DNA from: Candidatus Pacearchaeota archaeon
GTDB lineage: Archaea > Nanobdellota > Nanobdellia > Pacearchaeales > GW2011-AR1
NCBI GenBank assembly: GCA_018303895.1
Contig: JAGVXJ010000004.1
Coordinates: forward strand, 1-9,011
Direction: 5' to 3'
Length of the DNA: 9,011 nt
Shown here: piece after piece, positions 1 through 4,849 of the stretch
Layout: the number at the start of each line of letters is the position of its first letter
Position numbering within the stretch: the first letter of the stretch is position 1
Made by a program: the position numbers and the translations under genes
The notes under the pieces: model-generated
Databases searched by the model: none
Told to the model about the DNA's origin: nothing
What the model saw: the letters and a program-made list of their open reading frames with translations, nothing else

Positions 1-176
1 TTGGAACAAATCCAGAAAGAAGTCTTACTTCACAAGATTACTTGAAAGTTATGGTTTCTCTTGGTTTTACAGAACACGCGGCTAGAAGAATCTATCCAGA
101 AATGATGGATTTTAGTAGAAAGCTAAACCGAAAGAGAAATGAAGAACGAAGTATTCTAGTCAGTAACGAAGATTAA
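1..176 (+). CDS. 3' end of an unidentified protein gene (partial)
   Basis: An open frame in phase with position 3 runs from the window edge to a TAA at 174-176, giving the last 57 residues of a protein. The fragment is charged and looks helical (EHAARRIYPEMMDFSRK and so on), with no cysteines, membrane segment or motif that I recognise, so no function is given. The gene is followed directly by a long T-rich tract, consistent with transcription ending here. The other two forward frames are interrupted by stops; for example, the frame starting with TTG at base 1 ends at base 45. The start and most of the protein lie outside the window. Confidence 0.6.
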   Translation, partial: GTNPERSLTSQDYLKVMVSLGFTEHAARRIYPEMMDFSRKLNRKRNEERSILVSNED

Positions 177-185
177 TAAAAATTT

Positions 186-220
186 AATTTATTTTTTATT
201 TTTGTAATTTTTATTTTTTT
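186..220. terminator. T-rich terminator tract
   Basis: Between the stop codon of the first gene (176) and the 3' end of tRNA-Gly (234) the plus strand is almost only A and T, with repeated runs of T (TTTTTT, TTTTT, TTTTTTT). Archaeal RNA polymerase terminates at T-rich stretches of the non-template strand without needing a hairpin, so this tract fits termination of the upstream plus-strand gene. On the minus strand the tRNA is followed by TTTCTTTTT at 221-229, which would end tRNA transcription. Confidence 0.5.
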
Positions 221-233
221 AAAAAGAAACCCA

Positions 234-371
234 TGCGCCATCCGGGAATCGAACCCGGCTCTAAACCTTTTTCCAATCAGGCGTGACCCAAATTTAAGGA
301 AAACGTTATAAGAGAAACCGTAGGTTTCTTTTATTTGGGAAGGTTTCATACTACCGATATACTAATGACGC
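234..371 (-). tRNA. tRNA-Gly (anticodon CCC) with a 67-nt intron
   Basis: On the minus strand the exons fold into a full cloverleaf of 71 nt. The acceptor stem is GCGTCAT/ATGGCGC with one G-T pair; the D arm carries GG; the anticodon stem is AAACC/GGTTT with loop TTCCCAA; the T arm is CCGGG-TTCGATT-CCCGG; the discriminator is A. The CCC anticodon, A73 and the GCG...CGC acceptor end fit glycine. Exon 1 is 336-371, the intron 269-335, exon 2 234-268. The intron sits at canonical position 37/38, where loop bases 32-35 (TTCC) pair with GGAA at 271-274, the four-pair core of a bulge-helix-bulge recognised by the archaeal splicing endonuclease; the helix on the intron side is weak. CCA is not encoded and must be added enzymatically. 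A run of A at the junction leaves the exact cut ambiguous by a base without changing the anticodon. Confidence 0.93.
269..335 (-). other. tRNA-Gly intron with internal hairpin
   Basis: Archaeal-type pre-tRNA intron of 67 nt at position 37/38. It holds a seven-pair hairpin, AGAAACC (323-329) and GGTTTCT (313-319) with loop TAC, followed by TCTTATAAC. Further in, ATTTGGG on the transcript (287-293) is fully complementary to the anticodon-spanning CCCAAAT (333-339), so the intron could pair with the anticodon. The first half resembles the intron of tRNA-Ile in this window. There is no room for an endonuclease gene. Confidence 0.85.
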
Positions 372-394
372 TTAAAAAAATAAATAACAAGAAA

Positions 395-402
395 TTTATA
401 AA
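395..402. promoter_or_regulatory. Palindromic TATA box shared by tRNA-Gly and the 424 gene
   Basis: TTTATAAA is identical on both strands. Its centre is about 25 nt from the ATG at 424 on the plus strand and about 27 nt from the tRNA-Gly 5' end at 371 on the minus strand. Both distances match the usual archaeal TATA-to-start spacing, so one box may drive both divergent genes. Confidence 0.65.
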
Positions 403-423
403 CTATATTATCATTAAAAACAC

Positions 424-972
424 ATGAAAGAAAAGAGTGAAGAAAAGCAGCTAAGAGAAGGAAATATTAGTCTTGTTCTTGATTCTTACAACGAAATTTT
501 TTCTGATTTTGATCCTCGACCAAGTGCTGAAAGAGGATTATCTATAGATTTTTTAGATGAGTGTAGAAGAGCACTTAGAGAAGGTGAGGGTGGAGTAGAA
601 TTAAGACTTTTAATTCCAAAAAATAAAAGAGAAAGCAAAGAAGAAGTAATAATCAAAAGAAGGTTAAAAGCTCATTTCACAAAACACGTTCTTGAAAAAC
701 AAAAAGAAGTTAAAAAAATAAGATTGAATGGATCATTACTAATAGGATTAGGAATTGTAATGATGTTTGTTTCTTATTTGGTTTATTCAGAAATTTTATT
801 TGCAGGTAGAGAAATTCTGAAAAATATCGCTTTAATTATTACCGAACCAGCCGGATGGTTTTTATTTTGGATTGGTGGAGAAAAATTCGTTTACAAAGTC
901 AAAGAAATTCTACCAGATTATGTTTTTTATAAAAAAATGTATGAATCAGAAATTAGTTTTCATAATTATTAA
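424..972 (+). CDS. Conserved hypothetical membrane protein, two predicted helices
   Basis: 182 residues. Residues 1-100 are soluble and highly charged, with SFDPRPSAERGLSIDFL-like text around 26-44 (actual: SDFDPRPSAERGLSIDFL) and a basic segment before the membrane. Two hydrophobic stretches follow at about 103-126 (LNGSLLIGLGIVMMFVSYLV...) and 131-151, the second with EPAGWFLFW, and then a short charged tail. The DFDPRPSAERGLS and EPAGWFLFW patterns resemble a widely distributed but uncharacterised membrane protein family; I know of no biochemical function and give none. By the positive-inside rule the large N-terminal part and the tail would be cytoplasmic. The start is supported by the TATA box at 395-402, about 25 nt upstream, which suggests a leaderless mRNA. 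The gene stands alone, divergent from tRNA-Gly. Confidence 0.85.
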   Translation: MKEKSEEKQLREGNISLVLDSYNEIFSDFDPRPSAERGLSIDFLDECRRALREGEGGVELRLLIPKNKRESKEEVIIKRRLKAHFTKHVLEKQKEVKKIRLNGSLLIGLGIVMMFVSYLVYSEILFAGREILKNIALIITEPAGWFLFWIGGEKFVYKVKEILPDYVFYKKMYESEISFHNY

Positions 973-983
973 GTTTCAAAAGA

Positions 984-991
984 CTTTTAAA
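984..991 (+). promoter_or_regulatory. TATA box of the zinc-ribbon/Hsp20-like gene
   Basis: CTTTTAAA lies just after the previous stop codon, with its centre about 25 nt before the ATG at 1013. This fits a leaderless transcript starting at or near the ATG. Confidence 0.55.
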
Positions 992-1012
992 CAAAAAACA
1001 TCTTGATAAAAA

Positions 1013-1699
1013 ATGTTCAACAAAAAAAATTGCCAAAATTGCAATAAAAAGATTAGTAAAAAATTTGAGTTTTGCCCTCACTGTGGAAGAGATGTTCGAG
1101 GTAATAAAAATTCAAACGAAGAGTTAGGTATGATTGGAGAAAATGACTCTTTAAGTGAAAATTTTTCAGATCCATTTTTCGGAGCAATGGGTGGGGGTAT
1201 TCTCAATAAAGTTTTGAATAGCACAATGAAAATGCTTGAAAAAGAATTTGACAAAGAAATGAAAAATACTCAACAAATGCCAATGAATGGAAATTTTGAA
1301 CTTTATATCAACGGAAAAAAGATTGACCCAAAAAATATAAAAGTCAGTCAGCAAATTCCAATGCCGCAAGAAAATTCGCAAAAACAAAAAAATAAAGCCC
1401 AGGCAGTTCCAATAAAACTTTTCACAAAAGAACAGAATAAACAATTTTTAGAGCTCACAAGAAAAGAACCTGAAACAAAAAGTGTTAGAAGACTTTCGAA
1501 TAAAGTTATTTACGAAATTGAAATGCCCGAGGTGAAATCTCAAGAAGATATCTCGATAAATCATCTTTCAAACAGCATAGAAATCAAAGCAATAGGAAAA
1601 ACAAAGTCCTATTTTAAGATTATTCCCGTCGGACTTCCAGTAGTCAGTTATAGTTTAGAAGACGGAATGTTAATTCTAGAACTTGGAATTAAGGATTAA
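1013..1699 (+). CDS. Zinc-ribbon protein with C-terminal Hsp20/alpha-crystallin-like domain
   Basis: 228 residues in three parts. Residues 7-24 form a short zinc ribbon with two knuckles, C7xxC10 and C21PHC24. Residues 30-160 are low in hydrophobics, rich in N, Q, K and M, with a glycine-rich AMGGGIL piece near 58-64; most of this is probably a flexible linker with one helix (about 64-86). Residues 163-228 are beta-rich (VIYEIEMPEVK, SIEIKAIGKTKSYFKIIPVGLPV, DGMLILELGIKD) and match the pattern of the Hsp20-like sandwich fold seen in small heat-shock proteins and in the ArsA/Get3-associated Hsp20-like domain. Known family members act as chaperones or protein-binding modules; the role here is inferred only as protein or nucleic-acid binding in the cytoplasm. 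The 3' end overlaps that of the convergent Lrp-type gene by 11 bp. Confidence 0.8.
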   Translation: MFNKKNCQNCNKKISKKFEFCPHCGRDVRGNKNSNEELGMIGENDSLSENFSDPFFGAMGGGILNKVLNSTMKMLEKEFDKEMKNTQQMPMNGNFELYINGKKIDPKNIKVSQQIPMPQENSQKQKNKAQAVPIKLFTKEQNKQFLELTRKEPETKSVRRLSNKVIYEIEMPEVKSQEDISINHLSNSIEIKAIGKTKSYFKIIPVGLPVVSYSLEDGMLILELGIKD

Positions 1700-2678
1700 T
1701 TAATTTTTCAGGGAAATAGTTTATTTTGAATTCTTTGAAGATAATCATCGACTCATAAATCTTTATTACATCAGAAAACTTTTCCTTTAGTTCAAAAAGA
1801 ACTTCCCGAAACTCCTCAACATTTTTTACATAAATATCCAGCATTAAATTATAAACTCCGACGGTAGTTGTAACATAATAAATTTTAGAATTATTCTTGC
1901 AATATTCAAGAAATTCATTTTTTCTTTTTTCATTAATATTCTGAAATTGAATTAATAGCAAATTCCATTCATAATTAAGTTTATTTGAATTTATTTTTGG
2001 CTTAAATCCTTCAATGATTTTATTTTTAGTGAGTTTATCCAAATGATAGTTTACCTTGTGAAGAGAAACATTAGATTTTTTGGAAATGTCAACTAAAGAT
2101 AGACGGGCATTTTGAGATAAAACCTTTAAAATTTTCTTATCAATTTCATCTATTTTTATTTTTTCTCTCTTCTCAGTTTGGATTATTTTATCTACACCCT
2201 TGGAACCAGTAATAAACTTATAACTAAGATGTTCGCCTGTTAAAAGAGTTGTAAAATTATATTCATGCAAATTCTCTCCACATATTTTCAAAATATTGTT
2301 TAGAAATGAATTAAATTCAAAAATTGAACCAGAATAAATTTGAACGATGCAATCCCACCTACCTGTTCCATGAACCAGCCATCCAACATAATCTAAGGAA
2401 TTAATTTTCTCTAGGAGAATTTTTTCTTTTTCTTTATTTAATTTTTGAAATTGTAAAAAAATATAAAATGAATTAAGTCCAAAATTGCCCGTATTAATGA
2501 TAGTATAAAATCTTTCAATAATACCTTTTTCTACTAATTTTTGTATTCTGTAATTTACAACTTGTTTGCTTAAACGAACTTTTTTGGCAATATCTGAATC
2601 AGTTTCTCCAGAATTTTTATCCAATTCAGCCAAAATTTTTCTATCTTTCTCGTCGATTATTTTTAAATCTTCTGTCAT
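1689..2678 (-). CDS. Tandem (double-length) Lrp/AsnC family transcriptional regulator
   Basis: 329 residues from the chosen start, about twice a usual Lrp/AsnC protein (about 150). It contains the module twice. The first winged helix-turn-helix is at about 8-60 (IDEKDRKILAELDKNSGETD..., SKQVVNYRIQKLVEKGII) and is followed by a RAM-like sensor half to about 155. The second helix-turn-helix is at about 176-225 (IDEIDKKILKVLSQNARLSL, HKVNYHLDKL) with a second sensor half to about 325. Lrp proteins bind DNA as oligomers and often respond to amino acids; a fused pair would act as a built-in dimer. The frame is open for 20 more codons upstream (to 2738), but MTEDLKIIDEKD matches the family start, and a TATA box at 2702-2709 lies about 27 nt before 2678. 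The upstream ATG has a weaker TATA candidate near 2763-2770, so it is not excluded. Confidence 0.88.
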   Translation of the reverse strand: MTEDLKIIDEKDRKILAELDKNSGETDSDIAKKVRLSKQVVNYRIQKLVEKGIIERFYTIINTGNFGLNSFYIFLQFQKLNKEKEKILLEKINSLDYVGWLVHGTGRWDCIVQIYSGSIFEFNSFLNNILKICGENLHEYNFTTLLTGEHLSYKFITGSKGVDKIIQTEKREKIKIDEIDKKILKVLSQNARLSLVDISKKSNVSLHKVNYHLDKLTKNKIIEGFKPKINSNKLNYEWNLLLIQFQNINEKRKNEFLEYCKNNSKIYYVTTTVGVYNLMLDIYVKNVEEFREVLFELKEKFSDVIKIYESMIIFKEFKINYFPEKLINP

Positions 2679-2701
2679 TATTGATACAAAAGAATAAAAA
2701 C

Positions 2702-2709
2702 TATATAAA
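2702..2709 (-). promoter_or_regulatory. TATA box of the Lrp/AsnC gene
   Basis: TTTATATA on the minus strand, centred about 27 nt before the ATG at 2678. It lies inside the longer possible reading frame, which argues that the real gene starts at 2678 and not at 2738. Confidence 0.55.
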
Positions 2710-2744
2710 TCTTGTTGTTTTGTAAAGAAAATAGGCATACTTAC

Positions 2745-2752
2745 TTTAAATA
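2745..2752 (+). promoter_or_regulatory. Candidate TATA box for the small membrane protein gene
   Basis: TTTAAATA would place transcription start near 2774, giving a leader of roughly 24 nt that includes the Shine-Dalgarno site at 2785. A second candidate, CTATAAAA at 2762-2769, is too close to leave the Shine-Dalgarno site inside the mRNA. Confidence 0.35.
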
Positions 2753-2784
2753 CTAATATTTCTATAAAATTCTAATTAAATCGT

Positions 2785-2789
2785 AGGAG
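2785..2789 (+). promoter_or_regulatory. Shine-Dalgarno site (AGGAG)
   Basis: AGGAG sits 8 nt before the ATG at 2798, a good ribosome-binding distance. It is the only clear ribosome-binding site in front of a first gene in this window; the other genes have a TATA box at leaderless spacing instead. Confidence 0.6.
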
Positions 2790-2797
2790 AAAAACAA

Positions 2798-3094
2798 ATG
2801 AAAAATTTAAGAAACAAATTGAACGAAGAAGTAAGAAAAATACCTTATAGAATTGGAAATGTCTTAAATGCAGAAATAACTCCTCGAAGAGTAGGAGCAT
2901 TAACCGGTATAGCAATAGGAATTGGTTTAGGATATTGTAGTGCTTCTTGCGAAGGAAGTAGTTTGCCAGGCAATATAATTATGACTGCGCTAAATCCGAT
3001 AACTTACATTGCGGGATTTCTATTCGGAACTTCGGGATATGGAGTAGGACTTGCTTCAGAATATAATCGAAATATAGATAATTATTCTCCATGA
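2798..3094 (+). CDS. Small hypothetical membrane protein
   Basis: 98 residues, not recognised. A basic amphipathic N-terminus (residues 1-32) is followed by two glycine-rich hydrophobic stretches: about 33-51 (VGALTGIAIGIGLGYCSAS) and about 60-86 (IIMTALNPITYIAGFLFG...). A short loop with two cysteines (C47 and C51) lies between or just after the first helix, and the tail is polar. The glycine-packed helices suggest a small helical-hairpin protein in the membrane. The start is fixed by the AGGAG site 8 nt upstream. The last 13 bp overlap the 3' end of the convergent nucleotidase gene. It may be transcribed divergently from the Lrp-type regulator, whose promoter lies about 90 bp away, so autoregulation of both by the Lrp protein is possible but unproven. 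Confidence 0.7.
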   Translation: MKNLRNKLNEEVRKIPYRIGNVLNAEITPRRVGALTGIAIGIGLGYCSASCEGSSLPGNIIMTALNPITYIAGFLFGTSGYGVGLASEYNRNIDNYSP

Positions 3095-3684
3095 ATTAAT
3101 CTCAGAACTTCACTCCAATTATAAAATCTTATTACATTTGAAGGGAATGAAATTCCATTTTCCTGATTCCAGGGTGCATCAAAAAGCAAAACTTTCAGCG
3201 ACGAAGTTTTATCACAAGCCATTGCATGCTCCCGCATGTCTTCAATTAAATAATCAGCTTTGAGTTCTGAACAAATTTCTGCTTTTGATTTTCCACGATA
3301 ATTTGTTATTGAATTTCCAGAAAAATAAATTCCGTTGAATATTCCCTTAAAAAATTTATCATAAAATTTTTCTGTTTCTTCTTTCATGGATATATGGCGG
3401 GAAGTTAAAACATAGAGTTTGTTTCCTTTTGACTTTAACAATTTCAAAATTTTCTGAGAATTTTGAACAGGCATAATATTTTTTGAGTATTCTGTTTTAT
3501 TAAAAGTTTTTACTTCTTCAATTGCTTCTTCGAGGGTTCCGCCCCAAGCTTCATTGAATCTGAAAGAATGAAAATCTTCTCGTTTTAATTTTGTGCCGTA
3601 AGTATAATTATGAAATTCAATAAGCGCTGGAACAAACTCAGCAGTAACGTCGTCGCAATCTACGGCAATTGTGTAATTTTTCAT
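3082..3684 (-). CDS. HAD-superfamily 5'-nucleotidase, NT5C type
   Basis: 200 residues from the chosen start, the usual size for 5'(3')-deoxyribonucleotidase-like (NT5C, PF06941-type) proteins. HAD motif I is VDCDDV with D9 as nucleophile and D11 as acid/base; motif II is LTSR (T94/S95); motif III is a lysine in YRGKSK (K132); motif IV is LIEDM (D149). FDAPWN at 168-173 is typical of this family. Known members dephosphorylate (deoxy)nucleoside monophosphates in the cytoplasm; several archaeal and bacterial members are of unproven substrate, so 'nucleotidase-like phosphatase' is the safe reading. The frame is open upstream to 3765, but that extension would run into the 3' end of tRNA-Ile, while ATG 3684 starts directly at the domain and has a TATA box at leaderless distance. 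Confidence 0.85.
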   Translation of the reverse strand: MKNYTIAVDCDDVTAEFVPALIEFHNYTYGTKLKREDFHSFRFNEAWGGTLEEAIEEVKTFNKTEYSKNIMPVQNSQKILKLLKSKGNKLYVLTSRHISMKEETEKFYDKFFKGIFNGIYFSGNSITNYRGKSKAEICSELKADYLIEDMREHAMACDKTSSLKVLLFDAPWNQENGISFPSNVIRFYNWSEVLRLIHGE

Positions 3685-3704
3685 TTTATGAAAACAAGAA
3701 AGGG

Positions 3705-3712
3705 ATTTAAAA
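3705..3712 (-). promoter_or_regulatory. TATA box of the NT5C-like gene
   Basis: TTTTAAAT on the minus strand, centred about 25 nt before the ATG at 3684. It supports the short start and implies a leaderless mRNA. Confidence 0.55.
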
Positions 3713-3740
3713 GAATTGTGTGAGTAATGAAATAAGATTA

Positions 3741-3746
3741 AAAAAT
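3741..3746 (-). terminator. T-tract after tRNA-Ile
   Basis: On the minus strand a run of six T follows the tRNA-Ile 3' end by about 9 nt and precedes the promoter of the nucleotidase gene. It is a plausible archaeal terminator separating the two units. Confidence 0.4.
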
Positions 3747-3754
3747 GTCTGATA

Positions 3755-3882
3755 TGAGACTGCACGGATTTGAACCGTGGACCCCCGCCTTTCTAATACC
3801 TCCTAAAAGGAGATGTCATAAGAAGAACCTTGGTTCTTTTTATTATCAGAGCGGTGCTCTAGCCAGGCTGAGCTACAGCCTC
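3755..3882 (-). tRNA. tRNA-Ile (anticodon GAT) with a 53-nt intron
   Basis: On the minus strand the 75-nt exons form a cloverleaf. The acceptor stem is GAGGCTG/CAGTCTC (one G-T pair); the D arm is GCTC-AGCCTGGCTA-GAGC; the anticodon stem is CCGCT/GGCGG (last pair T-G) with loop CTGATAA; the variable loop is GGGTC; the T arm is CACGG-TTCAAAT-CCGTG; the discriminator is A. Anticodon GAT reads isoleucine codons ATC and ATT. Exon 1 is 3844-3882, the intron 3791-3843, exon 2 3755-3790. Loop bases 32-35 (CTGA) pair with TTAG near the intron end, leaving three-base bulges at both cut sites: the expected bulge-helix-bulge at position 37/38. CCA is not encoded. Confidence 0.94.
3791..3843 (-). other. 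tRNA-Ile intron with two hairpins
   Basis: Pre-tRNA intron of 53 nt at position 37/38. The first hairpin is built from AAGAACC (3832-3838) and GGTTCTT (3823-3829), followed by TCTTATGAC; the second is CTCCT-TTT-AGGAG (3800-3812). The first 30 nt resemble the intron of tRNA-Gly at 269-335 in order and sequence. Confidence 0.88.
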
Positions 3883-3908
3883 ATAACAAAAAACTTAACG
3901 AGAAGTCG

Positions 3909-3916
3909 TTTATAAA
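3909..3916 (-). promoter_or_regulatory. TATA box of tRNA-Ile
   Basis: TTTATAAA, centred about 30 nt upstream of the mature 5' end at 3882. This leaves room for a short 5' leader to be removed by RNase P. A small inverted repeat (AACGA-GAAG-TCGTT, 3897-3910) abuts it. Confidence 0.5.
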
Positions 3917-3959
3917 AGTTTTTAGTCTATCATTTTTCTATTTGATAAAACCGCCCCCG

Positions 3960-3975
3960 AGAAACCTTTAAAAAC
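3960..3975 (+). promoter_or_regulatory. Strong BRE-TATA promoter of L15e
   Basis: AGAAACCTTTAAAAAC joins a purine-rich BRE-like element (AGAAACC) to a TATA box (TTTAAAAA, 3967-3974) centred about 25 nt before the ATG at 3996. The same 16 bases occur at 7781-7796 at the same distance from another start codon. Confidence 0.7.
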
Positions 3976-3995
3976 CAACTTCTCAATAATTATTT

Positions 3996-4568
3996 ATGGC
4001 AAAAGGAATGTATCATTATATCAAACAAGCATGGAAAAAACCGGACGCAAAAATCCTTCGAGAAAGAATGACTGAATGGAGAAAAGAAGGTTCAATTGTT
4101 AAGGTAGAAAAACCATTAAGATTAGATAGAGCAAGAATTCTCGGATACAAAGACAAAAAAGGTTTCGTCGTCGTAAGAGTCAAATTAAAAAGAGGAGGAC
4201 ACAAACGACCAAGACCTAATAAAGGAAGAAGAGGAAAGAGAATGCATATCAACAAAAATCTAAAGGTAAATTATCAATGGATAGCTGAACAAAGAGCAGC
4301 AAAAAAATTAACAAATCTTGAAGTTTTGAATTCATACTGGGTTGGTACCGACGGAGAAAATTACTTTTTTGAAATAATTATGATTGATCCAGAAAGACCA
4401 GAAATAATATCTGATAGAACAATAAATTGGATTTGCAAGCCAGAAAACAGGGGAAGAGTTTTCAGAGGATTGACAAGTGCAGGAAAGAAATCAAGAGGAT
4501 TGAGAAACAAGTCTCCAATGAACAAAAATCGTCCTTCGGTAAATGCCGGAATGCATCGAGGAAAATAA
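3996..4568 (+). CDS. rpl15e: Large-subunit ribosomal protein L15e
   Basis: 190 residues, full length for L15e (eL15), a protein of the archaeal and eukaryotic large ribosomal subunit with no bacterial counterpart. It starts with MAKGMYHYIKQAWKKP, as family members do, and contains the conserved arginine/glycine-rich RNA-binding stretch KRGGHKRPRPNKGRRGKR at about 64-81, the core VLNSYWVGTDGENYFFEIIM (about 109-128), and the basic C-terminal part with FRGLTSAGKKSRGLRNK (about 156-172) and a final HRGK. It packs on 23S rRNA in the core of the subunit. The ATG has a strong BRE-TATA element about 25 nt upstream, so the mRNA is probably leaderless. It stands alone and ends two bases before the stop of the convergent 92-aa gene. 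Confidence 0.98.
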   Translation: MAKGMYHYIKQAWKKPDAKILRERMTEWRKEGSIVKVEKPLRLDRARILGYKDKKGFVVVRVKLKRGGHKRPRPNKGRRGKRMHINKNLKVNYQWIAEQRAAKKLTNLEVLNSYWVGTDGENYFFEIIMIDPERPEIISDRTINWICKPENRGRVFRGLTSAGKKSRGLRNKSPMNKNRPSVNAGMHRGK

Positions 4569-4570
4569 AT

Positions 4571-4849
4571 TTAAACAAATTTTTCTTCAGCTTCTTTTCT
4601 AACTCTTTCATAAGCTTTCCACAACAAAGCAATCCCAATTTCTATTTGTCCGTAATTTTCAAAAGGGTTATTTCCCTCACATTTATTATTAATTATCCAA
4701 TGTAAATCTTTTGCACAATTTTGATACATCTGTAAATATTCGCCAAATCTTTTTCGTTCAAATTCAGTTCTCCCCTGAAATTTTAATAAATCTTTTTCTA
4801 ATAAAATAATTTTTTCATCTTTTTCCTTCGGAGATTTTTCATTTGTCAT
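4571..4849 (-). CDS. Small charged hypothetical protein, second gene of an operon
   Basis: 92 residues, not recognised. It is rich in K and E, with predicted helices: 9-25 (EKDEKIILLEKDLLKFQ), 27-55 (RTEFERKRFGEYLQMYQNCAKDLHWII) and 68-90 (IEIGIALLWKAYERVRKEAEEK). Cysteines are at 45 and 57. There is no signal peptide or membrane segment, so it is probably cytoplasmic and possibly coiled-coil or oligomeric. Its ATG overlaps the TGA of the beta-propeller gene in an ATGA arrangement, so it is almost certainly translated from the same mRNA by coupling and may work with that protein. It ends two bases from the L15e stop codon. Confidence 0.72.
   Translation of the reverse strand: MTNEKSPKEKDEKIILLEKDLLKFQGRTEFERKRFGEYLQMYQNCAKDLHWIINNKCEGNNPFENYGQIEIGIALLWKAYERVRKEAEEKFV

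Noticed and set aside
313..329. Possible transcription terminator hairpin (AGAAACC/GGTTTCT)
   Set aside because: It lies inside the tRNA-Gly intron, where its position and its likeness to the tRNA-Ile intron explain it better.
2679..2738. 20-codon upstream extension of the Lrp-type regulator
   Set aside because: It contains the best TATA box for ATG 2678 and adds residues before the typical family start; a weaker TATA near 2763-2770 keeps it possible but less likely.
3685..3765. 27-codon upstream extension of the NT5C-like gene
   Set aside because: It would overlap the 3' end of tRNA-Ile and contains the T-tract and the TATA box for ATG 3684.
4016..4255. Antisense open frame within L15e
   Set aside because: Shadow of a certain ribosomal protein gene; its composition reflects the purine-rich L15e strand.
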